Positions 1 through 8,806 of a stretch of DNA of 64,000 nucleotides are shown here, in pieces. This DNA is from a bacterium (GTDB lineage: Bacteria; Bacillota; Bacilli; Lactobacillales; Streptococcaceae). Every line of letters begins with the position of its first letter. The stretch's first letter is position 1. The notes under the pieces were generated by a model that saw only the letters and a list, made by a program, of their open reading frames with translations, made no database searches and was not told where the DNA came from. The translations under genes and the position numbers were made by a program. The stretch spans positions 119,745 through 183,744 of the forward strand of contig CAJNBW010000003.1 of the NCBI GenBank assembly GCA_905221105.1. Reading direction: 5' to 3'.

Positions 1-141
1 GGTCTACTCAGTCGCAGGTGTTGCGATCAAGATAGACGCTCTAGCTTTATCTGCCTGACAGGTGATGGGCAAAAGACACTGGCCTCGCTACAAAAGGCTG
101 TCGAAGAAAGCTTGGAAACTAGTTTGGATTTCTTGGTTTAA
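1..141 (+). CDS. 3' end of a truncated upstream gene (uncertain)
   Basis: Frame 1 is open from the window edge to a TAA at 139-141 and would give about 46 C-terminal residues ending in ESLETSLDFLV. Frame 2 is also open, to a TGA at 56-58, so the true reading frame of the upstream gene is not settled. No family is recognised from so short a piece. A promoter for the next genes starts about 40 bases later, so this gene ends before the thioredoxin unit. Confidence 0.3.
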   Translation, partial: GLLSRRCCDQDRRSSFICLTGDGQKTLASLQKAVEESLETSLDFLV

Positions 142-181
142 GATGATTTTAGAAAAAAAGTTGCGTGCGCAATCATTTTTC

Positions 182-210
182 TTGACATTCTCTTTTACAA
201 GGAGTAAAAT
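182..210 (+). promoter_or_regulatory. Sigma-A promoter of the DUF4649-trx unit
   Basis: A consensus -35 TTGACA (182-187) and a -10 TAAAAT (205-210) are separated by 17 bases. Transcription would begin near 217, about 25 bases ahead of the small DUF4649 gene. Confidence 0.75.
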
Positions 211-241
211 AAAGTCATCATTAAACAAAGGAGTTTTTAAA

Positions 242-463
242 ATGATTGAAATTACCTATCTAGATGCCAGCAAGAACGAAAGAACTGTGACTTTCGAGTC
301 TTATGAAGATTTTGATCGTTCACAACAAGCTTGCCTTATCGGCGTCGCAGACTACTACCCTGTCCAAAAATTAACTTACAACGGTCATGATTTGGACTAC
401 CATGGGACTTATGGAGATGTCTTCTTCTATCTCATGAAACAAGATTTAAGCCAATATAACTAA
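242..463 (+). CDS. DUF4649 family small protein
   Basis: This 73-residue protein begins MIEITYLDA and is rich in aromatic residues in its second half. It resembles the streptococcal DUF4649 family, which has no assigned biochemical role. The ATG at 242 has an AGGAG-type ribosome site about 6 bases upstream; an earlier in-frame start at 62 would lie upstream of the promoter and is rejected. It lies 15 bases ahead of thioredoxin and shares its promoter, so a role linked to redox housekeeping is possible but unproven. Confidence 0.7.
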   Translation: MIEITYLDASKNERTVTFESYEDFDRSQQACLIGVADYYPVQKLTYNGHDLDYHGTYGDVFFYLMKQDLSQYN

Positions 464-478
464 AAAAGGAGAAATACA

Positions 479-793
479 ATGGCAAAAGCAATTACAGATG
501 CAACATTCGAACAAGAAACAAAAGACGGTTTGGTCTTGGTAGACTTCTGGGCAACTTGGTGTGGTCCATGTCGTATGCAAGGTCCAATCTTAGATAAATT
601 GTCTGAAGAACTTTCAGAAGATGTCTTGAAAATCGTTAAAATGGACGTGGATGAAAATCCAAACACAGCTCGTGCTTTTGGAATCATGTCTATCCCAACT
701 CTTCTCTTCAAAAAAGACGGCCAAGTTGTGAAACAAGTTGCTGGTGTTCATACAGCAGAACAAATCAAGGCCATCGTTGCTGAATTGAGCTAA
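479..793 (+). CDS. trxA: Thioredoxin
   Basis: This 104-residue single-domain thioredoxin has the normal family length. The active site WCGPC (Cys28 and Cys31) follows the expected FWATW strand, and the conserved cis-proline segment (SIPTLLFK) lies near residue 75. It reduces protein disulfides in the cytoplasm using electrons from thioredoxin reductase, which is not in this window. The ATG is preceded by AAAGGAG. A strong terminator follows directly, so the unit is DUF4649-trx. Confidence 0.95.
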   Translation: MAKAITDATFEQETKDGLVLVDFWATWCGPCRMQGPILDKLSEELSEDVLKIVKMDVDENPNTARAFGIMSIPTLLFKKDGQVVKQVAGVHTAEQIKAIVAELS

Positions 794-800
794 TCAAACG

Positions 801-832
801 AGAGACCAAGTGCTTTATTTGGTCTCTTTTTT
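801..832 (+). terminator. Intrinsic terminator after trx
   Basis: A hairpin GAGACCAA / TTGGTCTC is followed by a run of T, eight bases after the trx stop codon. Confidence 0.9.
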
Positions 833-840
833 CTTGCCCT

Positions 841-869
841 TTGCCATTTTTCAAAAAATATGCTAGACT
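841..869 (+). promoter_or_regulatory. Promoter of the que operon
   Basis: TTGCCA (841-846), a 17-base spacer and TAGACT (864-869) with an extended -10 TGC just upstream. Start of transcription would be near 876, a few bases before the preQ1 aptamer. Confidence 0.6.
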
Positions 870-884
870 GTAGGTAGAATATTA

Positions 885-919
885 CGATGTTTGGGACATG
901 CCATCGCTAAAAAAAACCT
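885..919 (+). promoter_or_regulatory. preQ1-I riboswitch aptamer
   Basis: The element has the H-type pseudoknot layout of preQ1 class I. Stem P1 is CGATG (885-889) with CATCG (902-906); loop 1 is TTT; GGG (892-894) can pair with CCT (917-919) to form P2 across an A-rich L3 tail (909-916). A terminator hairpin follows at 936-957. Known class I switches sense the queuosine precursor preQ1 and shut off que genes, which is exactly what lies downstream. The fold was drawn by eye. Confidence 0.7.
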
Positions 920-935
920 TGACTTGGTATTTTTT

Positions 936-957
936 AGCTCCCTCATGGGAGCTTTTT
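936..957 (+). terminator. Riboswitch-controlled terminator
   Basis: AGCTCCC (936-942) and GGGAGCT (947-953) form a perfect 7-bp hairpin followed by T residues, 38 bases before the queC start. It is the likely expression platform of the preQ1 switch. Confidence 0.8.
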
Positions 958-994
958 GCGTGCTCTGAACATTTCCCATTTTGGAAGGAGTACT

Positions 995-1648
995 ATGAAA
1001 CGTCAATCAGCCTTGGTCGTCTTTAGTGGCGGTCAAGATTCCACAACCTGCCTCTTCTGGGCTAAAGAACACTATGAAACAGTCGAAGCTGTCACCTTTG
1101 CCTACGGTCAACGTCATCATCTCGAAATTCAAGTTGCCCAAGCAATCGCTAAGGAACAAGGCATTCGTCATCACATCTTAGATATGTCTCTTCTGGGGCA
1201 AATCACTGAAAATGCCCTGACCTCTGATATGGAGATTGAGCAAAAAGAGGGAGAGGTTCCCAATACCTTCGTTGACGGTCGCAACCACCTCTTTTTGTCC
1301 TTTGCGGCGGTTCTTGCCAAGCAACGAGGCATTAAAGATATCGTGACAGGTGTCTGCGAAACAGACTTCTCAGGCTACCCCGATTGTCGGGATGTCTTTG
1401 TCAAATCTCTTAATGTCACCCTCAACCTTGCCATGGATTACGACTTCGTTATCCAAACGCCTCTCATGTGGCTGGACAAGGCTGAAACATGGGAATTAGC
1501 CGACCAACTCGGTGCCTTTGACTATGTTCGTGAGAAGACCTTGACCTGCTACAACGGGATTATCGGCAGTGGCTGTGGAGATTGCCCAGCCTGCCATTTA
1601 CGTCAGCATGGTCTAGATGTTTATCTCTCACAGAAAGGAGAAGCCTAA
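995..1648 (+). CDS. queC: 7-cyano-7-deazaguanine synthase
   Basis: QueC converts 7-carboxy-7-deazaguanine to preQ0 with ATP and ammonia in queuosine synthesis. The 217-residue protein opens with a PP-loop SGGQDST near residue 10 and ends with the zinc cysteine cluster ([10 protein letters not shown]). The ATG at 995 has GGAAGGAG upstream; an alternative TTG start at 956 falls inside the terminator hairpin and is rejected. Its stop overlaps the queD start (TAATG). It is the first gene of a preQ1-regulated operon containing the whole GTP-derived preQ1 pathway except GTP cyclohydrolase. Confidence 0.95.
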   Translation: MKRQSALVVFSGGQDSTTCLFWAKEHYETVEAVTFAYGQRHHLEIQVAQAIAKEQGIRHHILDMSLLGQITENALTSDMEIEQKEGEVPNTFVDGRNHLFLSFAAVLAKQRGIKDIVTGVCETDFSGYPDCRDVFVKSLNVTLNLAMDYDFVIQTPLMWLDKAETWELADQLGAFDYVREKTLTCYNGIIGSGCGDCPACHLRQHGLDVYLSQKGEA

Positions 1649-2091
1649 TGTTTTTTGCACCCAAAGAAATCAAACAGGAAACTGGGGAGTCTCTTGTCTA
1701 CAATCCTCACAGAACCTTAGTATCAAAAGAATTTACCTTTGATGCTGCCCACCACCTCTTTCACTATGAGGGAAAATGCAAATCCCTGCACGGCCACACC
1801 TATCATCTGCAGATTGCTGTCAGTGGATTTTTAGATGAACGTGGTATGACCTACGATTTCGGAGACATCAAAGCTATTTACAAGAACTACTTAGAGCCCC
1901 ACTTGGATCATCGCTATCTCAATGAAACTCTGCCTTATATGAACACGACTGCTGAAAATATGGTTTACTGGATTTTCCAAACCATGAGTCAAGAGTTGCC
2001 AGACGAACGCGGTCTCCGTTTGGAGTACGTTCGCCTCTATGAAACTCCGACTGCCTTTGCAGAATTTAGACGGGAGTGGTTAGATGACTAG
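1648..2091 (+). CDS. queD: 6-carboxytetrahydropterin synthase
   Basis: QueD converts dihydroneopterin triphosphate to 6-carboxy-tetrahydropterin. In this 147-residue protein the zinc histidines are visible in AAHHL and LHGHTYH, the catalytic cysteine lies in KCKSLHGH, and the LDHRYLN and TAEN motifs of the tunnelling fold follow. The ATG at 1648 overlaps the queC stop and uses the AAAGGAG inside the queC end, which argues for translational coupling. The gene overlaps queE by eight bases. Confidence 0.95.
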   Translation: MFFAPKEIKQETGESLVYNPHRTLVSKEFTFDAAHHLFHYEGKCKSLHGHTYHLQIAVSGFLDERGMTYDFGDIKAIYKNYLEPHLDHRYLNETLPYMNTTAENMVYWIFQTMSQELPDERGLRLEYVRLYETPTAFAEFRREWLDD

Positions 2092-2800
2092 GGAACGTGT
2101 CCTCAAACTACCAGTTCTGGAAATTTTTGGCCCTACCTTTCAAGGTGAAGGCCGTGCTATTGGGCAGAAAACCATGTTTGTCCGCACTGCTGGTTGCGAC
2201 TACCACTGCGACTGGTGCGATTCTGCCTTCACTTGGGATGGTTCTGAAAAACCAACTCGTATGACAGCTGACGAGGTCATTGCTGCCTTGGATAAACTAG
2301 GGAGCTACGACTACGTTACCCTGTCTGGGGGAAATCCTGCTATCCTAGCAGCCAACATGGCTGAACTGGTCACCAAGCTCAAGGAACGCGGTGTCACTCT
2401 AGCTGTTGAGACCCAAGGATCCCGCTGGCAAAATTGGTTAAAAGATATCGACCAGGTCACTCTCAGCCCCAAACCTCCTTCATCCAAAATGGAAGTCAAC
2501 TTTGAGACCTTGGACTTCATTGTTTCCCAACTAGACCCAGACAAGGTCACCTTTAAAATCCCTGTCTTTGACGATGCCGATTTGGCCTTTGCCAAAGGAA
2601 TTCAAGAACGCTATCAACCAGATGTTCTCTTCTTATCAGCAGGAAATCCTGAGCCCAAGGCTACAGGAAATATTGTCCAAGACCAACTGGACCGTCTCAA
2701 AGAACTCTGGGAACGCGTCGCTGCTGACGATAGCTGGGGCAATGTCCGCGTCCTTCCCCAACTCCATACCCTCCTCTACGATAACCAACGTGGTGTTTAA
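2084..2800 (+). CDS. queE: 7-carboxy-7-deazaguanine synthase (radical SAM)
   Basis: QueE makes 7-carboxy-7-deazaguanine from the QueD product with radical SAM chemistry. The 238-residue protein begins with the substrate-binding [11 protein letters not shown] segment and carries the iron-sulfur ligands in CDYHCDWC near residue 37 (C-x3-C-x2-C). A glycine-rich SAM motif (LSGGNPA) follows near residue 80. It starts inside the end of queD and is followed after 17 bases by queF. Confidence 0.95.
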   Translation: MTRERVLKLPVLEIFGPTFQGEGRAIGQKTMFVRTAGCDYHCDWCDSAFTWDGSEKPTRMTADEVIAALDKLGSYDYVTLSGGNPAILAANMAELVTKLKERGVTLAVETQGSRWQNWLKDIDQVTLSPKPPSSKMEVNFETLDFIVSQLDPDKVTFKIPVFDDADLAFAKGIQERYQPDVLFLSAGNPEPKATGNIVQDQLDRLKELWERVAADDSWGNVRVLPQLHTLLYDNQRGV

Positions 2801-2817
2801 GATTAGAAAGAAAAATC

Positions 2818-3309
2818 ATGTCACAACAAGAAGAAATGAAAAACCTTAGCCTACTAGGCAATAAAGAAACCAACTACATTTTCGACTATCAACCAGAAGT
2901 CCTCGAATCCTTTGACAATCGTCATGTGGAAAATGACTATTTTATTAAATTCAACTGTCCTGAATTTACCTCGCTTTGCCCAATCACTGCTCAGCCAGAC
3001 TTTGCGACCATTTATATTTCCTACATTCCTGACAAGCTCTGTGTCGAGTCAAAATCCCTCAAACTCTACCTCTTTAGTTACCGAAATCATGGGGATTTTC
3101 ATGAAAACTGTATCAACACCATTGGTAAAGACTTGGTCAACTTGCTAAACCCTCGCTATTTAGAGGTCTGGGGGAAATTCACTCCACGCGGTGGAATCTC
3201 AATCGACCCCTACTACAACTACGGTAAGCCTGGAACTAAGTATGAAGGCTTGGCAGAACAACGCCTCTTCCAACACGACCTTTATCCAGAGAAAATTGAC
3301 AACCGTTAA
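2818..3309 (+). CDS. queF: NADPH-dependent preQ0 reductase
   Basis: QueF reduces the nitrile of preQ0 to the amine of preQ1, the last free-base step before insertion into tRNA. This is the short single-domain (YkvM-like) form, 163 residues. The catalytic cysteine and its neighbours are in [12 protein letters not shown], and the family motif ESKSLKLY with the downstream FHENC segment is intact. It is the last gene of the operon; a BOX repeat begins immediately after its stop codon and may shape the 3' end of the message. Confidence 0.95.
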   Translation: MSQQEEMKNLSLLGNKETNYIFDYQPEVLESFDNRHVENDYFIKFNCPEFTSLCPITAQPDFATIYISYIPDKLCVESKSLKLYLFSYRNHGDFHENCINTIGKDLVNLLNPRYLEVWGKFTPRGGISIDPYYNYGKPGTKYEGLAEQRLFQHDLYPEKIDNR

Positions 3310-3411
3310 TACTCTTCGAAAATCTCTTCAAACCGCGTCAACGTCGCCTTGCCGTACTCAAGTACAGCCTGCGGCTAGTTTCCTAGTTTGCTCTTTGATT
3401 TTCATTGAGTA
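3310..3411 (+). repeat. BOX repeat element (boxA-boxC form, no boxB)
   Basis: The 102-bp element begins TACTCTTCGAAAATC and ends TTTTCATTGAGTA, so its ends are inverted. The internal GTCGCCTTGCCGTA is the complement of the core used in classical BOX typing of pneumococcus. The length fits boxA joined directly to boxC with no boxB unit. It abuts the queF stop codon. Confidence 0.85.
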
Positions 3412-3423
3412 TAAACAGATAAG

Positions 3424-3463
3424 AAAAAGCCCTGTTCCTCAAAACGAGGAGCAAGGCTTTTTG
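3424..3463. terminator. Bidirectional terminator between queF and aquaporin
   Basis: An AAAAAGCC...GGCTTTTT hairpin with an inner TTCCTC / GAGGA stem has A and T runs on its two sides, so it can end transcription from both the que operon and the convergent aquaporin gene. Confidence 0.85.
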
Positions 3464-3471
3464 AGTTTCAA

Positions 3472-4140
3472 TTATTCTTCTGTTCCAAGGAAGTTTTTAG
3501 CAACAAGGGCTGCTAGAACTCCACCAACGATTGGGGCAAGGATGAAAATCCATACTTGTTGAAGGGCTGCACCACCTACCAAGACAGCTGGTGCCAAGCT
3601 ACGGGCTGGGTTAACTGAAAGTCCAGTAATGTTCAAGCCCACAAGGATCATGGCCATCAATGACAAACCGATTACCAAACCAGCAATCGCTCCATTGCCC
3701 TTGCTTTCTGAAGTCACTGTCATGATAACCAAGACAAACAAGAAAGTTGCGATAACTTCAAATAAGAAACCACCAAAGACAGTGACACCGTTTGCCAAGG
3801 CATTTTCACCAAGGCTAGCAGTTGACATACCTGAGTTCGCCAAGAGGAAGAAGACAGCGCCAGAAGCGATGAAAGCTCCAACAACTTGTCCAAGGATGTA
3901 ATTGACAAGGTCTTTTGATGACAAACGTTTGTTTACAAACATAGCAATCGAAACCGCTGGATTCAAGTGAGCACCTGAAACAGTTCCGATTGAGTAAGCA
4001 GCGACTACGATTGCCAGACCAAAGGCAAAAGCAATTCCAAGGTGTCCAAGGCCATCAAGACCATTTCCAAAAACAACAGCTCCTGTCCCGATAAACACAA
4101 GCATGAAAGTACCGATTAATTCAGCAACAAATTTTTTCAT
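3472..4140 (-). CDS. Aquaporin / aquaglyceroporin (MIP family)
   Basis: A 222-residue, six-helix membrane channel with both half-helix NPA motifs (GAHLNPAVS near residue 60 and LSVNPARSLAPA near residue 175), the family signature. It would pass water and perhaps glycerol or other small solutes across the cytoplasmic membrane. Its position near trx matches a pneumococcal aquaporin gene sometimes called aqpC, but selectivity cannot be read from sequence here. It is monocistronic, with AAAGGAG before the ATG. Confidence 0.92.
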   Translation of the reverse strand: MKKFVAELIGTFMLVFIGTGAVVFGNGLDGLGHLGIAFAFGLAIVVAAYSIGTVSGAHLNPAVSIAMFVNKRLSSKDLVNYILGQVVGAFIASGAVFFLLANSGMSTASLGENALANGVTVFGGFLFEVIATFLFVLVIMTVTSESKGNGAIAGLVIGLSLMAMILVGLNITGLSVNPARSLAPAVLVGGAALQQVWIFILAPIVGGVLAALVAKNFLGTEE

Positions 4141-4234
4141 TTTCTTTCTCCTTTTTTCAAAAACTAGATACTAGTCTATCAAAAGAAGGAAAGGGTTTCA
4201 AGAAAATTGATTGGAAAATCTGACTCGCTTTTTC

Positions 4235-5026
4235 TTAGTATTGAAAAGATTGGATAGCTTCTTTCAAGTCATCTTGTAAACTATTTCTCTGGTCAAGTTG
4301 GACATAGACTTCCAACAGACAGGATCTGAAGTTGGAAAATTTGTAAAAATCCTCCCTCTCTTCTATCGGAAAATCAACCGTTTTTATCCAAGCAGCTACT
4401 TGCTCTTGCTCCAACTTCCCTTGTAAAATCGGTTCATAAAGTGCTCTGGCTAAACGCCAATCTTCATCATCTGTAAAACGAATGGGAATTCTTTTAAATA
4501 ATTGGCCAAGTATGTCAAAGACTTCATGAATTCTGTTTTTAGGAAAGTCTGGATGACAAACTACCTCCGTCAGTAAATCGGCTCCATGTGCAAAAGCGTG
4601 AACCCAACCATACTGACTTGAAAAACCTGTCGTGTCTTTTTCTTTTGAAAGATAGTGCAAACCTTGATTTAAAAGGACATTGCGAATTTCTGCTTTTAAT
4701 CCCTGATAAAAACCCGATTGCTGGTTAGCATCTGCAGACAAGAGATTTGCATAAACAAGTGCCCTAAAAGAACGTTCAAGTGTTGGCAGGTCTACCTTAT
4801 CAATCTCTTTATCTAGTCCTCCATCAGCTGAGATCATCTCAGCAATGAACTGAAATTGTTCCTGTGTAAATAGCTCTTCCTGAATCCCTCTAGCAAAGCT
4901 TGTAAAAACAAGATCATCGCGAATTTCTGAAGAAGGATCTCCCAAATGGTCAAGCAACCACTGGATTTCCTCCTGATGATAACTTGGTTTTTCTTCTGCT
5001 ATTTTTCTTAGTAACTCTTGATACAT
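4235..5026 (-). CDS. DUF2785 domain protein
   Basis: A 263-residue, mostly helical soluble protein with no signal peptide. The segment GWVHAFAHGADLL near residue 140 is the conserved core of DUF2785, a family of unknown function. The ATG at 5026 has GAGG about eight bases upstream; a TTG two codons earlier is less likely. It is separated from the small membrane protein gene by about 70 bases on the same strand and may end the pepF transcript. Confidence 0.75.
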   Translation of the reverse strand: MYQELLRKIAEEKPSYHQEEIQWLLDHLGDPSSEIRDDLVFTSFARGIQEELFTQEQFQFIAEMISADGGLDKEIDKVDLPTLERSFRALVYANLLSADANQQSGFYQGLKAEIRNVLLNQGLHYLSKEKDTTGFSSQYGWVHAFAHGADLLTEVVCHPDFPKNRIHEVFDILGQLFKRIPIRFTDDEDWRLARALYEPILQGKLEQEQVAAWIKTVDFPIEEREDFYKFSNFRSCLLEVYVQLDQRNSLQDDLKEAIQSFQY

Positions 5027-5093
5027 GGTCAATACCTCTACATTTCTAACAACTGTTCAAAAATCCAGCCTTAAATGACTTAATATTGAATTC

Positions 5094-5249
5094 TCAATTA
5101 AACACAATCTGATAAAAAATGAAGTAAATAAGGATCAATACCAACTCTACCGCAAGTTCAAATTTAACATCACAACCTTCAACAGCGTGTTGGAAAATAG
5201 CTACAGCTAAGCCAATCATAATGACGCTTAACAAGCCCATGAACATCAT
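5094..5249 (-). CDS. Small two-helix membrane protein
   Basis: A 51-residue reading frame starting MMFMGLLSVIMIGLAVAI. Two hydrophobic stretches (about residues 3-19 and 33-50) are separated by a short polar loop containing EGCDVKFE, so it is probably a hairpin membrane protein. It starts 25 bases after the pepF stop on the same strand, with AAAGG about ten bases before the ATG. No family is recognised. Regular hydrophobicity and location suggest a real gene, but no codon statistics were computed. Confidence 0.55.
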   Translation of the reverse strand: MMFMGLLSVIMIGLAVAIFQHAVEGCDVKFELAVELVLILIYFIFYQIVFN

Positions 5250-5273
5250 TCTAGAACAACCTTTCTATTCCCC

Positions 5274-7070
5274 TTACTCTCCCAACTGGGCACTGTAGGC
5301 GATAATCTGGTCAACTGTGTCTGACAAGAACTGAATGGTATCACGAAGTGGTTTGTCTGTTGAAATATCCGCTCCGATAATCATGGCTGACTCAAGCGGT
5401 GTTTTGCTACCACCTGATTTGAGGAGATTGAGCCAGTCTTCAGCTCCAGTTTCTGAATGTTTCAAATGAAGGTAACCCGCAGTCGAGATAACAAGACCAG
5501 CAGAGTAAGTGTAGCTATACAAGCCCATGTAGTAGTGAGCTTGGCGCATCCAAGTCAGAGCCGCATCGTCGTCAATTTCAATGGCATCTCCCCAGAAGTC
5601 TGTCAAAACTTCCTTCATAATGCTGTTGAGCTTGCTTGCTCCAAAAGTCTCCCCTTCTTCAATCAATGTATACACCTTACGCTGGAAGGCTGCTTCCAAG
5701 AGGTGGGTGATGAAATTATGGAAGTAGGTATCTGTCAAACGGTGGGCAAGAGCGAAGCGTTTTTGACGCGGGTCGTCAGACTGGTGCTCCAAATAATCAC
5801 TGAGAAGTAATTCATTGAAGGTTGATGGTGCTTCGACGTAGTAAGTAGACATGTGGGCGTTGAAGTAACTCTGGTGATTATCTGAAAAGATGAACTGACC
5901 AGAATGCCCGATTTCATGAATCAAGGTATAGACATCGCTCAAACGACCTGTCCAACTCATGAGGACATAAGGGTGCACGCGATATGGATCTGCAGCATAA
6001 CCACCAGAATCCTTACCACTATTGGCAGCGAAGTCCACCCAGCGCTCTTCTTGATAGCGAGCAACTTCCTGACAATATTCTTGTCCCAAAGGCTCTACCG
6101 ACTTCATGACCAAATCATAGGCGTCGTCAATAGTCACTTCAGGATTGAGGGCGCTGTCCAAGTCCAATTTCCAGTCTGCAAAGGTCATCTTTTCAAGACC
6201 ATTGACCTTGGCAACATGGTTAAGGTATCTCTGAGCAACTGGCGCAAAATCCTTCATGATGAGGTCAATCTGGCGGTCAAACATAGCACGGTACACTTCT
6301 TGCTCAGCTAGAAGATAATCAAAGACTGAGTCGTAGCCCTTCATATCTGCCAATAATTTTTCAGACTTGACTTGGGCTAGATAGGCTGCTGCAGCCGTAT
6401 TTTGGTGCTTACGAAGTCCCTCCGAGAAGGAACGGAAAGATTTCTTACGAACCTCAGCGTCCTCGTGATTTTGGTAGAAATTCTCATAGGTGACAAAGCT
6501 GTTTTTGTAGGTTTTGCCATTGACTTCAAAGTCAGCCATTTCAAAATCTCCAGCTCGCATCTTAGTGTAAATATCCTGCGGACTGTAGAAAACTTCACCC
6601 AGATTGGTCAAGGCCTTCTCCACATCTGCCCCTAGATAGTGGGCTTTTTTAATTTTGGCCTGACGAATAGCTGCCGTCAAGTGAGGCAATTCACCCAAAC
6701 GGTCCAAGACTTCCTCGTCTGCAGCCACCAAGGCATCATCAAAGAAGGTCAAAGCTACGCTGGCATCCGTTTCAAATTCCATCCCAGCTTGGGCAATATT
6801 AGCAAACTCTTCATTGCTATAGTCTGTCGTCTGAGGCATAAAGCCATAGTTGCCAATATGGCTCATCTGGATGTAGATTTGCTCCAATTCCGCAAAAGCC
6901 TTCTCGAAATCTTCAAAAGTATGCAAATTGCCCTTGTAATCACGACTAAATTGGTTAATATCTTCGCGAGCCTTTTCGATTGCACGCAAGAAATCCTCAC
7001 GGTCTTGGTATAGGGCTGTTAAATCCCAAAGTTCCTTCTCTGGAAATTCTGAACGGTGTTTTTGTTCCAT
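5274..7070 (-). CDS. pepF: Oligoendopeptidase F (M3B metallopeptidase)
   Basis: A 598-residue cytoplasmic zinc endopeptidase that cuts peptides of roughly 7-17 residues, usually after import by oligopeptide transporters. The zinc-binding HEIGHSG lies near residue 390 and the third ligand glutamate is expected in the following helix (EAPSTFNE). Length and the N-terminal helical lobe match the family. It follows rsmE by ten bases on the same strand, so prmA-rsmE-pepF read as one unit. Confidence 0.95.
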   Translation of the reverse strand: MEQKHRSEFPEKELWDLTALYQDREDFLRAIEKAREDINQFSRDYKGNLHTFEDFEKAFAELEQIYIQMSHIGNYGFMPQTTDYSNEEFANIAQAGMEFETDASVALTFFDDALVAADEEVLDRLGELPHLTAAIRQAKIKKAHYLGADVEKALTNLGEVFYSPQDIYTKMRAGDFEMADFEVNGKTYKNSFVTYENFYQNHEDAEVRKKSFRSFSEGLRKHQNTAAAAYLAQVKSEKLLADMKGYDSVFDYLLAEQEVYRAMFDRQIDLIMKDFAPVAQRYLNHVAKVNGLEKMTFADWKLDLDSALNPEVTIDDAYDLVMKSVEPLGQEYCQEVARYQEERWVDFAANSGKDSGGYAADPYRVHPYVLMSWTGRLSDVYTLIHEIGHSGQFIFSDNHQSYFNAHMSTYYVEAPSTFNELLLSDYLEHQSDDPRQKRFALAHRLTDTYFHNFITHLLEAAFQRKVYTLIEEGETFGASKLNSIMKEVLTDFWGDAIEIDDDAALTWMRQAHYYMGLYSYTYSAGLVISTAGYLHLKHSETGAEDWLNLLKSGGSKTPLESAMIIGADISTDKPLRDTIQFLSDTVDQIIAYSAQLGE

Positions 7071-7080
7071 TTTCTTCCTC

Positions 7081-7824
7081 TTATTTCTCTAATTCTAATA
7101 AAACACTAAGGGCTGATAAGGCATAAAGCGGTGCCGTTTCTGCTCGCAAAATACGAGGACCAAGACCTGCCAAAACAGCTCCTTTAGCTTCAAAACTTTC
7201 AATTTCTGCAGGTGAGAGACCACCTTCTGGTCCAAAGATAAAGAGCAATTTGGCTCCTTTTGCAAGACCAGTGACTGCTTGTAAGAGCGCAGCGGCTTCA
7301 CCTTCTTTTGCCGATTCTTCATAGGCTACTACAATAGAGTCAAACTGGTCCAATTGTGCTAGAAAGTCTGCTTTTTTCTCGAAAAGCTGAATACTTGGAA
7401 CAATATTACGTTTACTTTGTTCTGCTGCTCCAAGGGCAATTTTTTCTAGTTTTTCAACCTTTTTACCCAATTTCTTGCCATCCCATTTGGCGACCGACCA
7501 ATCAGCAGGAAAGGCCCAAATCTGGCTGGCACCCAGCTCGGTTACTTTTTGAGTGATAAACTCCAGCTTGTCCCCCTTGGGAAAGCCGGATGCGATGGTC
7601 ACTTGGACGGGCAGCTCCACATTGTCATCTAGTTCTTCTACCAATTCAAACTGACGAGCTTCCACATCCAGCACACGCGCCAAACGCTTGATACCATCAT
7701 CAAAGACTAAAATCACCTCATCATCTTCTTTCAAGCGCATAACCTGAAACATATGCTTGCTGGTTTCCTTTTCCTCGATGGTGACAGGAGAGATAGCACT
7801 GCCTTTGACAAAATACTGTTGCAT
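7081..7824 (-). CDS. rsmE: 16S rRNA m3U1498 methyltransferase
   Basis: RsmE methylates N3 of U1498 in 16S rRNA. The 247-residue protein has the SPOUT knot signature near the C terminus (FIFGPEGGLSPAEI, then LGPRILRAETAP). The ATG at 7824 lies one base past the prmA stop and has GGAGG inside the prmA end; the longer frame starting at a TTG is rejected. Pairing with prmA, also a ribosome methyltransferase, is the normal arrangement in Firmicutes. Confidence 0.95.
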   Translation of the reverse strand: MQQYFVKGSAISPVTIEEKETSKHMFQVMRLKEDDEVILVFDDGIKRLARVLDVEARQFELVEELDDNVELPVQVTIASGFPKGDKLEFITQKVTELGASQIWAFPADWSVAKWDGKKLGKKVEKLEKIALGAAEQSKRNIVPSIQLFEKKADFLAQLDQFDSIVVAYEESAKEGEAAALLQAVTGLAKGAKLLFIFGPEGGLSPAEIESFEAKGAVLAGLGPRILRAETAPLYALSALSVLLELEK

Positions 7825-7825
7825 T

Positions 7826-8776
7826 CTAGCCTCCAATCACACCGGAAATATCCTTGGTTTTCTTAAAGACGCAGGCATTCCATTCCCCTTGAACCATGTG
7901 AGTTTCGAGGAAAAATCCAGCTGACTCAGCCGACTCGCGCACCATGTCCCACTTGTCCTTGATAATGCCACTCATGATAAGATAGCCTTCATCCTTGACC
8001 AAGCGATAAGCATCATCCGTCAGATGAACGAGGATATCCGCCAAGATATTAGCTACAATCACATCTGCCTCAATCTCAACTCCCTTAAGCAAATCACCTG
8101 CAGCTACATGGATATTTTCCATGCCAGGGTTGAGTTCAATATTTTCTTGAGCAACTCGAACCGCTACATCATCCAGGTCGTAAGCAAAGATTTCCTTGGC
8201 ACCAAGTAGCGAGCTAGCAATGGAGAGGACGCCTGATCCAGTCCCCACATCCAGCACTGTTTCCCCACCACGAAGAACCTGTTCCAAGGCAAAAAGGCTC
8301 ATCTTAGTTGTTGGATGCGTCCCTGTCCCGAAAGCCATCCCTGGATCCAGCTTGATAATCTTTTCCCCAGCAGTCCCCTCATAGTCTGTCCAAGACGGCA
8401 CGATAGTCAAGTCATGAGTGATGCGGGCAGGTTCATAGTATTTCTTCCAGTTGTCCGCCCAGTCTTCCTCAGCCAAGGCAGTCGTCCCCATTTTGACCTC
8501 TCCCAAATCCATAAAATCTGTCAATTCTGCTAAGCGAGCCTGCAAGTCTGCCTCAACCACTTCCACATCTACCGTTTCAGGGTAGTAGGCTGTCACTACG
8601 ATTTCTTCTTGCTGCTCCACCTCTGGGAAAATTTCACCAAAGCGGTCAACATTTCCCACATAGTCCATGCTATCTTCAATCGCAACACCTTGGGCACCTA
8701 ACTCAATCAAGAGATTGGAGACCAACTCCTCCCCCTCACGCTTCACTGTAACTTTTAACTCCTGCCATGTTTCCAT
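7826..8776 (-). CDS. prmA: Ribosomal protein L11 methyltransferase
   Basis: PrmA trimethylates ribosomal protein L11 with SAM. The 316-residue protein has an N-terminal alpha/beta domain and a C-terminal Rossmann methyltransferase domain with [13 protein letters not shown] near residue 175 and the NILADIL catalytic-loop motif near residue 240. It begins 30 bases after the stop of the last gene of the foreign three-gene block, which seems to have been inserted just upstream of it. Confidence 0.95.
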   Translation of the reverse strand: METWQELKVTVKREGEELVSNLLIELGAQGVAIEDSMDYVGNVDRFGEIFPEVEQQEEIVVTAYYPETVDVEVVEADLQARLAELTDFMDLGEVKMGTTALAEEDWADNWKKYYEPARITHDLTIVPSWTDYEGTAGEKIIKLDPGMAFGTGTHPTTKMSLFALEQVLRGGETVLDVGTGSGVLSIASSLLGAKEIFAYDLDDVAVRVAQENIELNPGMENIHVAAGDLLKGVEIEADVIVANILADILVHLTDDAYRLVKDEGYLIMSGIIKDKWDMVRESAESAGFFLETHMVQGEWNACVFKKTKDISGVIGG

Positions 8777-8806
8777 GATAATCTTCTTTCTAAAATCCTA
8801 AATTAC

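Noticed and set aside
3310..3411. Could be a RUP element
   Set aside because: The internal GCCTTGCCGTA core and TACTC...GAGTA ends are those of BOX elements; the length fits boxA plus boxC.
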